From positions 310,001 to 374,000 of the forward strand of contig KV918790.1 in NCBI GenBank assembly GCA_002049455.2: DNA of 64,000 nucleotides, written 5' to 3'. Of the stretch, positions 33,701 to 42,768 are shown one piece after another; position 1 is the stretch's first letter, and every line of letters starts with the position of its first letter. This DNA comes from Porphyra umbilicalis. Its lineage: Eukaryota > Rhodophyta > Bangiophyceae > Bangiales > Bangiaceae. Below the pieces are notes generated by a model, which ran no database searches, was not told the origin of the DNA, and worked only from the letters and a program-made list of their open reading frames with translations. The position numbers and the translations under genes were made by a program.

Positions 33701-34913
33701 CTTCGTGGCGAACTGCGTGCAGTGCGCGCGGAACCGCGTCGGCAAGCGACGGAAGACGAACTACCTCAAGACATTCCCCCGACGGAGCCGCTGACGGACC
33801 TGTGTATGGATCTGCTCGGTCCCCTCCCCCGAACCGAGGCGGGGAACGAACACCTGTTGGTCATCGTGGATCGCTTCTCCAAGATGACGCGGGCCATCCC
33901 CCTTCAGCGGATCGACGCGGAATCCATCGCGGCGGCCTTTTTGGACTACTGGGTGGCGGCCTATGGACCCCCGGCGACGGTGTTGTCCGACAATGGCCCC
34001 CAGTTCCGTTCCACGTACTTCCAAGGGGTTTGCTCGCTCCTCGGGATCTCCAACCGGTACTCCACGACGTACCACCCGCAGACGAACGGCCAAGTGGAAC
34101 GCTACAACCGGACCATCGTGGGCCAGTTGCGGACGTACGTCGAGGACCACCAAGACCGATGGGACGAGTTGGTGTCGATGCTGACGTTGGCCTACAATAG
34201 CCGACCGCAGCAGAGCACCGGGGTGGCGCCCCTCGAGTTTGTCACCCCCGAGCGTGTGCGGAGCCTCTCCGTGGAACGCCTCGTCGGCTCCCCGGCACCC
34301 AAGGAGACGGACGGCAGCCCACGAGCCGTCCGCGAGGGCATCCGAGCGCGGCTACGGAACCTAATCCACAAGGTGCGGAATCCCTCACGCTGGCACAGCG
34401 GCGGTACAAGAGGAACTACGATGCCCGCGTACGACCGGTCAACAAGGACGTCCACGCGGGGGACTGGGTGTTCGTCGATGGCCACGCGCGGACCAAGTAT
34501 AAGCTCGGGACCCGCGCGGCCGGACCGTACAAGGTGTTTCCCGCGGGGAAGGCACGTTCTCGCTGGACATCGGCGGGTACCCTGAGACGGTAAGCAGCGA
34601 CCACGTGACGGCGGCGCCGGGCCCACCGGGGGATCCGCAGACGCTCCTGCAGAACCTCGGGGTGCCCCAAGACATCGTGGTCCCCGAGGGGCATCAACAC
34701 ACGGGCAAGGAGTTCGTCTGGGAGGCCTTCGTGGGCCACGAAGTCGCGGACGACGGCACGCTACGCCTGTGGACCCGCTGGTGGGGGTACCACCCCGAGG
34801 AGGACACCCTCGAGTTGGCCAGTCGGTTCGACAAACGTAAGGTGCACCAGTATATGCGGCGGGTGGGCCTACGAGTCGAAGAAGCCGGGTCGGTCGTCGA
34901 CTTCCTCGCCTAA
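30753..34913 (+). pseudogene. pol: Pol polyprotein of element 1, three frameshifts
   Basis: Encodes, in order, aspartic protease (VVDTGAGPSVI, about 31089), reverse transcriptase (FCVDYRRLN; YLDD near 32487), RNase H (TDASAGQVGAVLLQ, about 32941; TDHAALKWM, about 33141), integrase (HHCC zinc finger about 33600-33735; catalytic core with SDNGPQF and GQVERYNR, 33820-34110) and a chromodomain (WEAFVGHEV to ELASRFD, about 34720-34830). It starts as an open frame without a good ATG, in +1 relative to gag. The frame changes near 33774 (in a C-run), 34380 and 34546 (near G-runs). Each is explained by one missing base and domain sequence resumes at once. The breaks are either homopolymer undercalls or early decay. 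Confidence 0.92.
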
Positions 34914-35338
34914 GGCAATTCCCACTGGGACACGTGGTTTTCAAGTTTCGAATCGTGGCATTTTTTCGGGTTCGACACGTGTCCCGGTTGGAACCACGTG
35001 GCCGGGGTGGCGACCGTCCCACTGCGAGCCGGGTTGGCCGTCTTCTCCGTGACACGGGTGGAGGTGAGGGTCAAGGCGATCAGGCGGCGTGGTCGGTACC
35101 AGGGGGGGGGTGGTACGTGATGGCTGACCGACGGGGGCCGATCCAAGATGGACCACGCGGGGTCCAAGATTCGGCCTGACGAACAAGGGGCTCTCCCAAG
35201 GGTGATACGCAATCGACCCGCGTGGGGTTTATTGGTCGGTGACGAGCCGTACGGCCCCGTCTACGCTACAACACCCCCCCTACACTACTACGCGCTACGA
35301 CTACAACTCCCGAGGGGGACTGTTGCCCCACCCCCGGG
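34914..35338. other. Short non-coding gap between pol and antisense ORF
   Basis: About 425 bases between the pol stop (34911-34913) and the antisense stop. No coding signal. Two G-rich stretches, including the G-run at about 35101-35109. Confidence 0.5.
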
Positions 35339-36970
35339 TCAGCGGCGGGCCGACAGGGCCACCCCACTCCGGACCGGGCGGACCACGGGGCGCTGCGTCG
35401 CGGGCTCCTCGTGGTAGGCGTCGCGGTCGCGGTGATGCTGTTGACGGCGGTTGGCCCCGCCGGCGGCCACGCCGACCTCGCGAATGAGGGCCGCGCGGAT
35501 GCTACGACGACCGACCAGCTGAAGCAACTCCTCCAAGTGACGGGGCGGAACCCCGGGGTGGTCGCGGGCCCACTGGGCGATCGAGTCGCCAAGGGAGACC
35601 ACGGTGTGGCTCAAGCCGGCTACAAGCGTCCCCGTGGTGTAGCCGCGGAGTTCCCCGGGGTCACAAGCCACGACGCGCGCCAAACCCTGCGGGACACGGT
35701 CCGAGGGGATGTGGTCGAGTTGGTCAAAAGCCACGTCGGGGATGTCACGGTGTTCCACGGGGTCGAACGAGACGATGAGGCTACCCCCGGAGTTACCCCC
35801 AGAGGGGGCGGCGGAGGCGGCGGGCGGCGACGGACCCGGAGGGGACAACACCACGGCACCAGTCACCACGGAGGTAGCGGGCGGCGTGGTTCCACCCCCG
35901 GGGTAACGCGGGCTGCGGGCAGCCGAGACGGCGGCGGCCCAACCCCCACGAGCAGGGCCGTAGCCACGCGCCTCGAGGATGTCCGCGGTGTACGGCAGGT
36001 CGAAGGGGCGAAGGTCCTCGGCGACCTTGGCGTGAGTGCCGTCGTCGTCCACCTCGAGGGACGCCCAAATCCAACCCTCGCGGTCACGGCGGTCGGTGCT
36101 ACGCGCACGAAGGCGCTGGCGGAAGGCCTCCGTGTCGGGAAGCTGGTCCGCGAGGTCCAGCAAAGCCCCGAGGGTAGCAGCCGCCTCGGCGTCGGGACCC
36201 GCGGGGTTGATGCAGATGTTGGACGCCCCGAGGGAGCGGATCCAATCGAGGAGACGCGGGGGGTAACGCCACAAGACTTGGCGGGTGCGGAACGTCTCGA
36301 GGAGAACGACGGCCGCCGCGAGGGCCCACTCGCTACGGAAGACGGCCCACGAGGCGCGCCGGCCCGCGTAGAGGTCGTCCGTGGCGTACGCGTGCACCCA
36401 CGGGAGTTCCACCATGCAGCCGTACGGGACTTCCACCCCGGACCACCACGCGGGAGTCGGCAGGTAGAAGCGCGAGCGGGTCGCCGTGGCGCAGCTCGAG
36501 TACTCCGCCTGGTGCCACGCCACGAGGTGCCCGGTGAGGCCGCCCCGGTGGTTGCGAGCCGTCGTCAGCTGCACCGTCGTGGGGCCCTCCGAGTCCGACA
36601 CGCCGATGAAGGGCGGACACGTGAGGATGTATTCGAAGGTCGGCACCAACGGCGGGTCCACCGGGGGGTCGTCCATGAAGCCCACGTAGGATCGGCGGTA
36701 CCCCACCTCGCGGCTACGCCGCACCACGGTGATCGACGAGGCGCGGTCGTCCAAGGAAGGCACGAGGGCGTGCGGCATCGCCGCGATGTGCTTGGCGAAC
36801 GGGTTGGAGGGGCGCGCCGAGTCGATGCCCCGGAACGTCGCGTGGGCCAGCGACCCCGCCACCCCCATGCGGGCCTCCTCACGGGCCCACGCGGGCGCCC
36901 ACGTCGCCGGATTGGACAAGACGGGCAGGGGGCCCACGACGGTCTGGTAGCGCATCTCCTCGTCGGCCAT
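35339..36970 (-). CDS. Antisense accessory ORF of element 1 (unknown function)
   Basis: 543 codons on the strand opposite to gag-pol, between pol and the 3' LTR. The start chosen is the ATG of MADEEMRYQTVVG; the frame stays open upstream to about 37330 but that part is Pro/His-rich. Its middle is normal globular-protein sequence rich in Trp, Tyr and Phe (WVHAYATDDLYAGRR, WRYPPRLLDWIRSL), then an Ala/Pro/Gly-rich linker and a C-terminal helical region. Function not recognised. The second retrotransposon has an ORF at the same place and orientation (61259-63217) beginning with the same MAD and sharing weak features. The + strand frame across the same bases (35411-37228) is Val/Gly/Arg-rich and looks like its shadow. 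Expression might start from the 3' LTR side. Confidence 0.75.
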   Translation of the reverse strand: MADEEMRYQTVVGPLPVLSNPATWAPAWAREEARMGVAGSLAHATFRGIDSARPSNPFAKHIAAMPHALVPSLDDRASSITVVRRSREVGYRRSYVGFMDDPPVDPPLVPTFEYILTCPPFIGVSDSEGPTTVQLTTARNHRGGLTGHLVAWHQAEYSSCATATRSRFYLPTPAWWSGVEVPYGCMVELPWVHAYATDDLYAGRRASWAVFRSEWALAAAVVLLETFRTRQVLWRYPPRLLDWIRSLGASNICINPAGPDAEAAATLGALLDLADQLPDTEAFRQRLRARSTDRRDREGWIWASLEVDDDGTHAKVAEDLRPFDLPYTADILEARGYGPARGGWAAAVSAARSPRYPGGGTTPPATSVVTGAVVLSPPGPSPPAASAAPSGGNSGGSLIVSFDPVEHRDIPDVAFDQLDHIPSDRVPQGLARVVACDPGELRGYTTGTLVAGLSHTVVSLGDSIAQWARDHPGVPPRHLEELLQLVGRRSIRAALIREVGVAAGGANRRQQHHRDRDAYHEEPATQRPVVRPVRSGVALSARR

Positions 36971-37511
36971 CGCGGAGGACGACGCGGGCACGGGCGTCCC
37001 GTCGACGGGCGGCCGCCGGGTCCTCGGTCCGACAAGGGGGGGGGGGGGGGACCCCGGGGGGCCGACAGAAGCAAGAAGCGGCGGGCACCACGGGGGAGGG
37101 GTGGACGGCACGTCGTGGGGTGGGCGGAGGAACGAGTCGGCGAACACCGCGTCGCAACGAGCGCGGAGGGTTACGTCGTGGGGTGGCGTGGGGGAGTCGT
37201 GGAGTCGCCTGTGTGGGGGGGGGGGTGAGCCCGGGGTGTGCGTGTGGGCCCACGGGGAGGGGTGGGGCCAACGTGTGTCTCGGGGGTGTGGGGGCCGCGA
37301 GACACCCGTGCGGGCCGCACGCCACGCCACGCCGGTGTCGCGTGGGGCCGATCCCGTCCGCGGACCGACCTCGACAACCCCCCTGGGGCGAGGATCGGGG
37401 GGGGGGGGTGGCGGTTGTGGCCGGCACCCGGCCGGGGGCCGGGCTGGAACCCCCTCCTCAGGGGTCGTCGCGGGACGGGCAGGGACGCCACGTCACGCGA
37501 CGAGGGGGCTG
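36971..37511. other. G-rich 3' untranslated part of element 1
   Basis: Holds G-runs (for example about 37035-37050, 37209-37217 and 37399-37408) and the purine stretch GACGAGGGGGCTG just before the 3' LTR, the best candidate polypurine tract. It is also the presumed leader of the antisense ORF. Confidence 0.5.
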
Positions 37512-38007
37512 TGTGGCGGTCGGGGGTCCCCAGTTGGAAGGGGCGTGGCCCCTCAGCTGTGGACAGCACACCCCCGGGGGCCGCCCCAAAATATCCCGAT
37601 CCGGGCCAGCAAGGAAATGACCTGTCCAGATCTCGGGGAGATTGGATTCGGTCGGGGGCGGGGCTTTTCCCAAGTGGTTTTCCCAGCCCCCCTACTACTT
37701 GTTTGAACTTTTCGCTTTGGAGGGATTTGTCTGTTTGGCGCATTTGGGGTGGCTACTTTGGCCACCGGCGTTCGGTTTGGGAGGGGTTTATTGACAGCGG
37801 GGACGCCGTCCCCGTCGCCGTTTGATAAAACCAACTGTGCTTTGGACTACGATTCCCCCCTGGGCTTTGCCGTGATCCTCTCCTCCCGTTGGGGGAAGGC
37901 TGGGCTGTGGGTCGATTTCCGGGGCAGTTCCTTCGACGGACCGAGCTGATCAAGAGGTCACTTCGGCCAGACGACGAACCAACGTGGTGGTGCTTAGAAC
38001 CGCTACA
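37512..38007 (+). repeat. 3' LTR of element 1 (496 bp)
   Basis: Matches 28523-29018 except for three single-base differences (two early in the LTR, one near its middle), all transitions. Followed directly by ATCTC. Confidence 0.95.
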
Positions 38008-39190
38008 ATCTCGGGCGATGCTCAATGCGGCGTCGTATTGCACGTCAAAGTTGTCGGCAAGTGCCGCCAGACAGGGGCAGTAGACGATGCTTGTGGTAAA
38101 ACGTAGGCCTGACGGGTGGCTCCTGCCCTTTCCGCCAAACTGCAGTGTAACCGCGCTTAATGCCGTCATGTCCGTGAAGATCTGCACACGAGGTGCATTG
38201 TTGGCCCGTAGCGGGACGATGCCCGCAAGTGAGCCTCCACCTTATCATCGACAAGGTGCGCCACTGGCGCCCGGTTGCGACCCAGCTCGCCGCGCAAGTG
38301 GGCGACGGCCGCGTGCAAGTAGAGGGTGTGCACGCCACTGTCGGCAGTCAGCCGGTCCAAAGGCTTGAGCAACTCGTAGAGTGGGGCCATGAGATTGGCG
38401 GTCAACTCCATGATCGAGGCCGCACCCTCCCGGACTTCCGCGTCTTTGTCCAAATCCGCAGTGCGCCAGGCAGCGTTCAGCATCTGCGTCAATTGCAGCA
38501 GGAGCCTCCAGCACTTGTTTACAGGAGCACAACCGACAACATCTGGACACACGATCGCAGCTGCGATCATCTCGCGCCAGTGCCGCAAGTACATGTCCGC
38601 TGTGGAGCTCCGCAAAGTGAGGACGTGGATGGCGTCGCGGTCGACGTCGTTGTTCTTGGTGTTGACGCACTCGAGGATGAGGCTCAGAACCTTCTTCGCG
38701 ATGCTGCCCGTGCAGTGCATGCCCGGCGTCTGCAGCTGGGCTTCTTTAAAGTCGCGGAGGAATGGACACACCCGCATACCGCCCGCCAAGCGACGCAAAA
38801 CGAAGGAGGCGTCCTGCAATCCTGTGTAGGAGAAGACGGGTACGGCATCGACTTGCCCCCCACAGCCTGAAACTAGGCAACGAGCCCGGAGCAGCTCGTA
38901 GACGTCATCAGGCAAGATTGGCACGAGGCGAGTACAGCCACGGCACGGGCCCCACAACAATCCTTGCGCCAGCACGTAACCATCGGCATCTTGTGCACAG
39001 AATGCAGCCAGCGCCCAAATGCCCGTCTCCCACTGCTGCGACATGACGCCCATTGTTCGATCGTCAACTTGACCTCGATGAAACGACGGGTCCATGTAGC
39101 GTCTTGGAAAGCACTTGGTGCGTTGTAAACAGCGCGTCTGATCACCACAACCGACATAACAGGTCAGGACATGCGACATGGCGAAGTCAC
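38008..39190 (-). pseudogene. 5' part of unrecognised gene split by the retrotransposon
   Basis: Minus-strand coding region entering the element at its 3' LTR. A likely start is the ATG at 39179, preceded by a good splice acceptor (TTCACAG, exon from 39190). Visible features: a Cys-pair region (CRGC ... CLVSGCGG, possibly zinc-binding), long helical stretches and HTLYLHAAVAHLRGELG. A frame change near 38170-38235 can be explained either by a 59-base intron (GTGGAG...GTGCAG) or by a one-base indel. The frame then runs to CGA-GAT at 38013-38008 and continues at 28517. No family is recognised; a cellular gene or a gene of an older transposon are both possible. Confidence 0.72.
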
Positions 39191-41130
39191 CTGTGAACAC
39201 ACACAGTGGGAGCCAATGTCGGGCAAGAACCGTAAAACCGAAAGAAAAAGTCAGTACCTGGCACAGCATTCAATGTCCCACAAGGCAGGGTGGCGTGGGG
39301 ACGCCAATCACGTCGCGGGGGGACAGAAGAAGAAGCAGGGCTACCTGCGTGTCACAGACGCGTTATTGTCGGTAGGAGAGGGGTCATGGAGCGGCAAATC
39401 GTGGAGTGGGGGACAAGGAGAGGCTACAGAGTGGCGAACCGAGGCGCGGAGTGGGGAAAGAGAAAACGTCCGGTGATAAAACAGCCGCGCGTCAGCCGCA
39501 GGGGCAGCACTGCTGTCTGCGGACAGGCACGTGGCCCCGCGAGGCCCTCCAAGTCAATATGGACATGGTGTCTCCGGCCGGTGCACTCCAAGTGCAGCTA
39601 CAGTAGTAGCGGCAGAGTGGCCGAATCAGAAGCTGCCGGGCACTGAGACGAAGAGAATTGTCGTCAGCTGTAGGGGACGAGAAACAAGAGAAAATTGTAG
39701 CAAGTCCGCGTGACACGCGTGCACAGCTCGTTGTGGCGGCTGGTGTCGGCGGCCAGTCAGTTGCTGCACCTACTGTGATCAACATGTGTCTAATTGCCGT
39801 AACTCCGTCACTCACGCCATCAGCAGCTGCTTCTGAGGCATGGGTGCTCTCTCCAGCAGCAACGGACTTAAACTGTTGAATATATTCAGTCCTCCGTACC
39901 GGCTGACGGCATAGTCTCTGCCTCATCTTAGACTAAGAGCGCCGTCCCTGGCCAAATCGAAGTAGGTGCCTGGTGGCAAGAGGTGTTACCAGCACCATGT
40001 CATACAACGAGAGCATTTTCCACCGGCTCGACAAGGGAAAAAGCAACGCCCCTGTCAGAGCAATGCAAACGCGGTTTTGTATGTCGTTTTTTATTCTTGT
40101 CTCTTCTCACAAAAATGGTGGCGACACAACGGGGAGGAAGCGGCAACGATACCGGGGAGAAGTCAGCAACAACACCAAGGGGGAGTCAGAGAAAATATCG
40201 GTGGGAAGACAGCAACAATACCGGGGAGGGGGTCAACAACAACGCCGGGGGGAAGCCAGGAGCAACGCAGGGCGGGGGAATGACAACGACGCCAAAGTCG
40301 GGGCGGCAAAGATGCCAATGGCGGGGCAGTAACGTCGCCAAATGCGGGGCGGCAACGACGCCTAGGGGGAGGGGGCAATGACGGGGGGGGCACTGACGCT
40401 GAAGAAAGGCGGGGGGTACAATGACTATGGGAGGGCGGGGGCCCGACGGTGGAGTGGGGGGTTGGCGACGATGATGGTGTGGGCGGGAGATGACAGTAGG
40501 AAAGGGGGCGGCGACGATGGTGGATAGGGGGGCTGCAGCACGGCTGGCGGCGACGGTAGGAGGCGGTGGTGATGATGGTGATGCCCTCGCAAGCCTCTCT
40601 CAGCCTCTCCAGCAGTCCCCCCGATGTCAGGGCGACGGTTGCAGCGGCTGAGAGAACCTGGCACTGGTTGCATCCTCGAGCGCAGGATGTGCGGCAAAGC
40701 TTATTAGTGACTGAGATCTTCAGAAGTGTCAATGACTTCTGGAAACTGCTGCATCTCAACAGTCAGAAATATCAGTCACGAGAGCCGAGCGCCGAGAGAA
40801 GCACGACCCTCATTGACGGGTAACGAGCGAAGTCCAGTGCGAATGAGCTGAGACTGCTGTCCAACCTCGGCAGAACGAAGGCAGTCTAGAAAAAGGACCG
40901 TCAAGATTATTAGAGCATCACTCCCGTCATCCCGCAACCAGGAGAGTGCCTTCAATGGCTCCAGCCAGCCCGCCCCAGTGGAGGTGTCTCCACGGAATCA
41001 TGAGCAACAAGGGCTTTGCAGCTGCATTGCTGGATGGTTGGACGTGCGGCAATCCGCAGCTGTAGCTGCAGCTCTGCAGCCACAGGCGCTCAGCTGCACC
41101 CACAGAGCAGCTGCAGCTCGGCCCGCTGTC
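39191..41130. other. Intergenic region
   Basis: No convincing gene. It contains the degenerate G-rich tandem array at 40125-40560. Around 40718-40741, CAGAAGT and ACTTCTG form a small hairpin. The 3' end leads into a TATA-like promoter at 41137. Confidence 0.5.
40125..40560 (+). repeat. Degenerate G-rich minisatellite
   Basis: Irregular units of about 20-25 bases built on GGGGCGGCAACGACGCC-like and GGGGAGGCAACAACACC-like cores, repeated roughly 18 times with decay from one end to the other. Non-coding. Confidence 0.7.
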
Positions 41131-41135
41131 TGGCG

Positions 41136-41144
41136 AGTATAAGG
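41136..41144 (+). promoter_or_regulatory. TATA-like box
   Basis: GTATAAGGA follows a CAGCTG-rich stretch (41028-41125) and lies about 230 bases before the ATG at 41374. This is a plausible core promoter for that exon; no transcript evidence. Confidence 0.4.
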
Positions 41145-41373
41145 ACCTCGGCGCTGCGCTTCTCCATACCAAACACTGCCGTCACCCCAAGACTACCGCG
41201 ACCACCAAAAGACCGTCTTCATCACCTCCCAAGGCGACGCCATCGCTCATTCGCTATACTACCAGCAGACGGCGCCGCCTCCTTCGCAGACCCGCGGGTG
41301 AAGCGGCGCCTGTGCTGGCGTCGTGTGTCGCCGACTTGTCCAAGTGATCCACGGAGCTATCACGGTGCTCTAC

Positions 41374-41559
41374 ATGGGCGACAACGCCAAGAAATTTGAG
41401 CCACACGACACCAAGATCCAGCAGAAGGCCGCTGGTGCTGCGGCGATGCTGCCTGTTGCTCTCAAGTGGTCGGTTGGGGACGAGGACGTCGCGATCACGG
41501 GCTCTTTCATTGTCAAGATGGGCCAAGGCCAAATCACCTCCGATGTCTTCCTCGTTCAA
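41374..41559 (+). CDS. Probable first exon of an unrecognised gene
   Basis: 62 codons from the ATG of MGDNAKKFEPHD to SDVFLVQ, ending in phase 0 at a GTACGC donor-like site (41560). Sequence after it turns compositionally non-coding. No continuing exon could be found before the antisense gene at 41803-42768; this may be a partial gene or have a distant second exon. The layout (short first exon, GTACG- donor) resembles the gene at 44806. Function unknown. Confidence 0.45.
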
Positions 41560-41802
41560 GTACGCGCTGGGTGCGGCGGAGCGGCGGGGGGATGTCGACT
41601 GTGCCGGCAGAGCGGACGGGGTGGGCGTTGTGGCGAGTCTGACGGAGGGAGATTCTGTGTGTGCAAGGCGGTGGGGGGGTGGTGCTCCTGCACGGGATGG
41701 TTTGCAGCGATGCTGCTGTACCCTTTGGTTTTTTGCGTTCTCCTTGGACAAAATGTCTGACGTAACGCGCACCGGGGCTGCTCGCTGCGCTTTGTGCCTT
41801 CA

Positions 41803-42768
41803 TTAATGGCTACTGCTGTTGCTCTCCGTGTCCGTGTGCATGTCTGCGATGTCGGCGGCGGGGGCGGCAGCGGGACCGACTGCATCGTGGTCTTCAGCTG
41901 CCGAAGAGTATTCTCTATCATCCTCAGCCATCCCCGGGGATGTGCGCGCCGACGTTCCGCTCGGAGGAGTTGGTGGAGGCGCAATGGAGGCCTGAGCCCG
42001 CTCGTGCCGCGGCCTTGGCCCCAACGCCGCCGCAGTGGCGCTGATGAGGGCCTCTACAGCGGCGGGTCTCGCTTCCATGAGCGTTGGGGGTGCCGGCAAC
42101 ACGGGCTGATCTGCATCTTGTCCACTCGTGCAGGTCGCCGAAGCAGGATGAAGCGCTGTAGCTGCCGAGTCAGCTGGCGTCCCCGACGGCTGCGCCGTGC
42201 CGGAAATAGCTGCAGCTGCAGCTGCATGATCACCAGACGCCACAGCCGACGACAAATTAGCCCGCACTATTCGTGCAGCGGATGCTGCAAGCCCGTACCG
42301 CACAACAGCATCGGCAGCTTGGAGTGCAACGGCGTCGCCAGCAGAAAACGGAAGAAGACCGACGTTGAACACGCTGTCGTCGTGCATGCCTGAACCGGGG
42401 CGCGTTGTATCGTACGGCCCCATGCACAGTCCCCAAGCCGCCAACCGCCCAAAGCATCCGCTCAAGGCACGTCCTAGGCGATCAACGTCCTCATCGGCTT
42501 GAGGGATGGAGCGAAAGTTGCCATCGAAATGGTCCGTCCAGTGCGAGCCGCACTGGCAATGAGGCTCCAGCGAACCGAACAAGATGGCTGTGTGCTCCAC
42601 AGCCATAGCCCACCCGTCCGCAGTGGTGCAAGCTGCTGTCGCTGACGGTATCAGCGACAGTGGCGCCTCCCGGGCAGCACCGACAATGACCAAATCCGCA
42701 AGAAGGGAGCGGATTGTGGAGCGAATGGACTTGAGCGTGGGGCGACGTGAAGACGAACGTGGAGCCAT
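41803..42768 (-). CDS. Unrecognised 321-residue protein
   Basis: Single open frame from a true ATG (MAPRSSSRRPTLKSI) to TAA. The first half looks globular (HCQCGSHWTDHFDGNFRSIP, CFGRLAAWGLCMGPYDTTRP) and the second is Ala-rich and probably disordered, ending in an acidic Ser-rich tail. No domain recognised. It is antisense to the gap between two plus-strand unknown genes. Its Ala-rich half contains many CAGCTG/GCAGCTGCA strings at DNA level (for example 42205-42226), so part of the openness may be compositional. Confidence 0.55.
   Translation of the reverse strand: MAPRSSSRRPTLKSIRSTIRSLLADLVIVGAAREAPLSLIPSATAACTTADGWAMAVEHTAILFGSLEPHCQCGSHWTDHFDGNFRSIPQADEDVDRLGRALSGCFGRLAAWGLCMGPYDTTRPGSGMHDDSVFNVGLLPFSAGDAVALQAADAVVRYGLAASAARIVRANLSSAVASGDHAAAAAAISGTAQPSGTPADSAATALHPASATCTSGQDADQPVLPAPPTLMEARPAAVEALISATAAALGPRPRHERAQASIAPPPTPPSGTSARTSPGMAEDDREYSSAAEDHDAVGPAAAPAADIADMHTDTESNSSSH

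Larger units (their letters stand above)
28523..38007 (+). mobile_element. Complete Ty3/gypsy chromodomain LTR retrotransposon (element 1)
   Basis: A 9485-bp element: 5' LTR, primer-binding site, gag, pol (PR-RT-RH-IN-chromodomain), an antisense ORF and the 3' LTR, flanked by ATCTC. Order and motifs place it among Ty3/gypsy chromoviruses. The two LTRs differ at only three positions, so the insertion is young. The element lies on the plus strand inside an unrecognised minus-strand gene. Pol has three apparent single-base losses (near 33774, 34380 and 34546), so the copy as sequenced would be non-autonomous. About 2.6 kb between pol and the 3' LTR is unusually long for the family and holds the antisense gene. 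Confidence 0.95.

Noticed and set aside
35411-37228. 605-codon plus-strand frame between pol and 3' LTR of element 1, which could be an env-like third gene
   Set aside because: Val/Gly/Arg-rich shadow with no convincing signal peptide, membrane segments or aromatic content. The minus-strand frame has normal protein composition and a counterpart in element 2.
39610-39650. GGCAGAGTGGCCGAATCAGAAG, which resembles the 5' end of a tRNA-Ser/Leu
   Set aside because: No D-arm/anticodon/T-arm structure and no GTTCGAATC box follow within tRNA distance.
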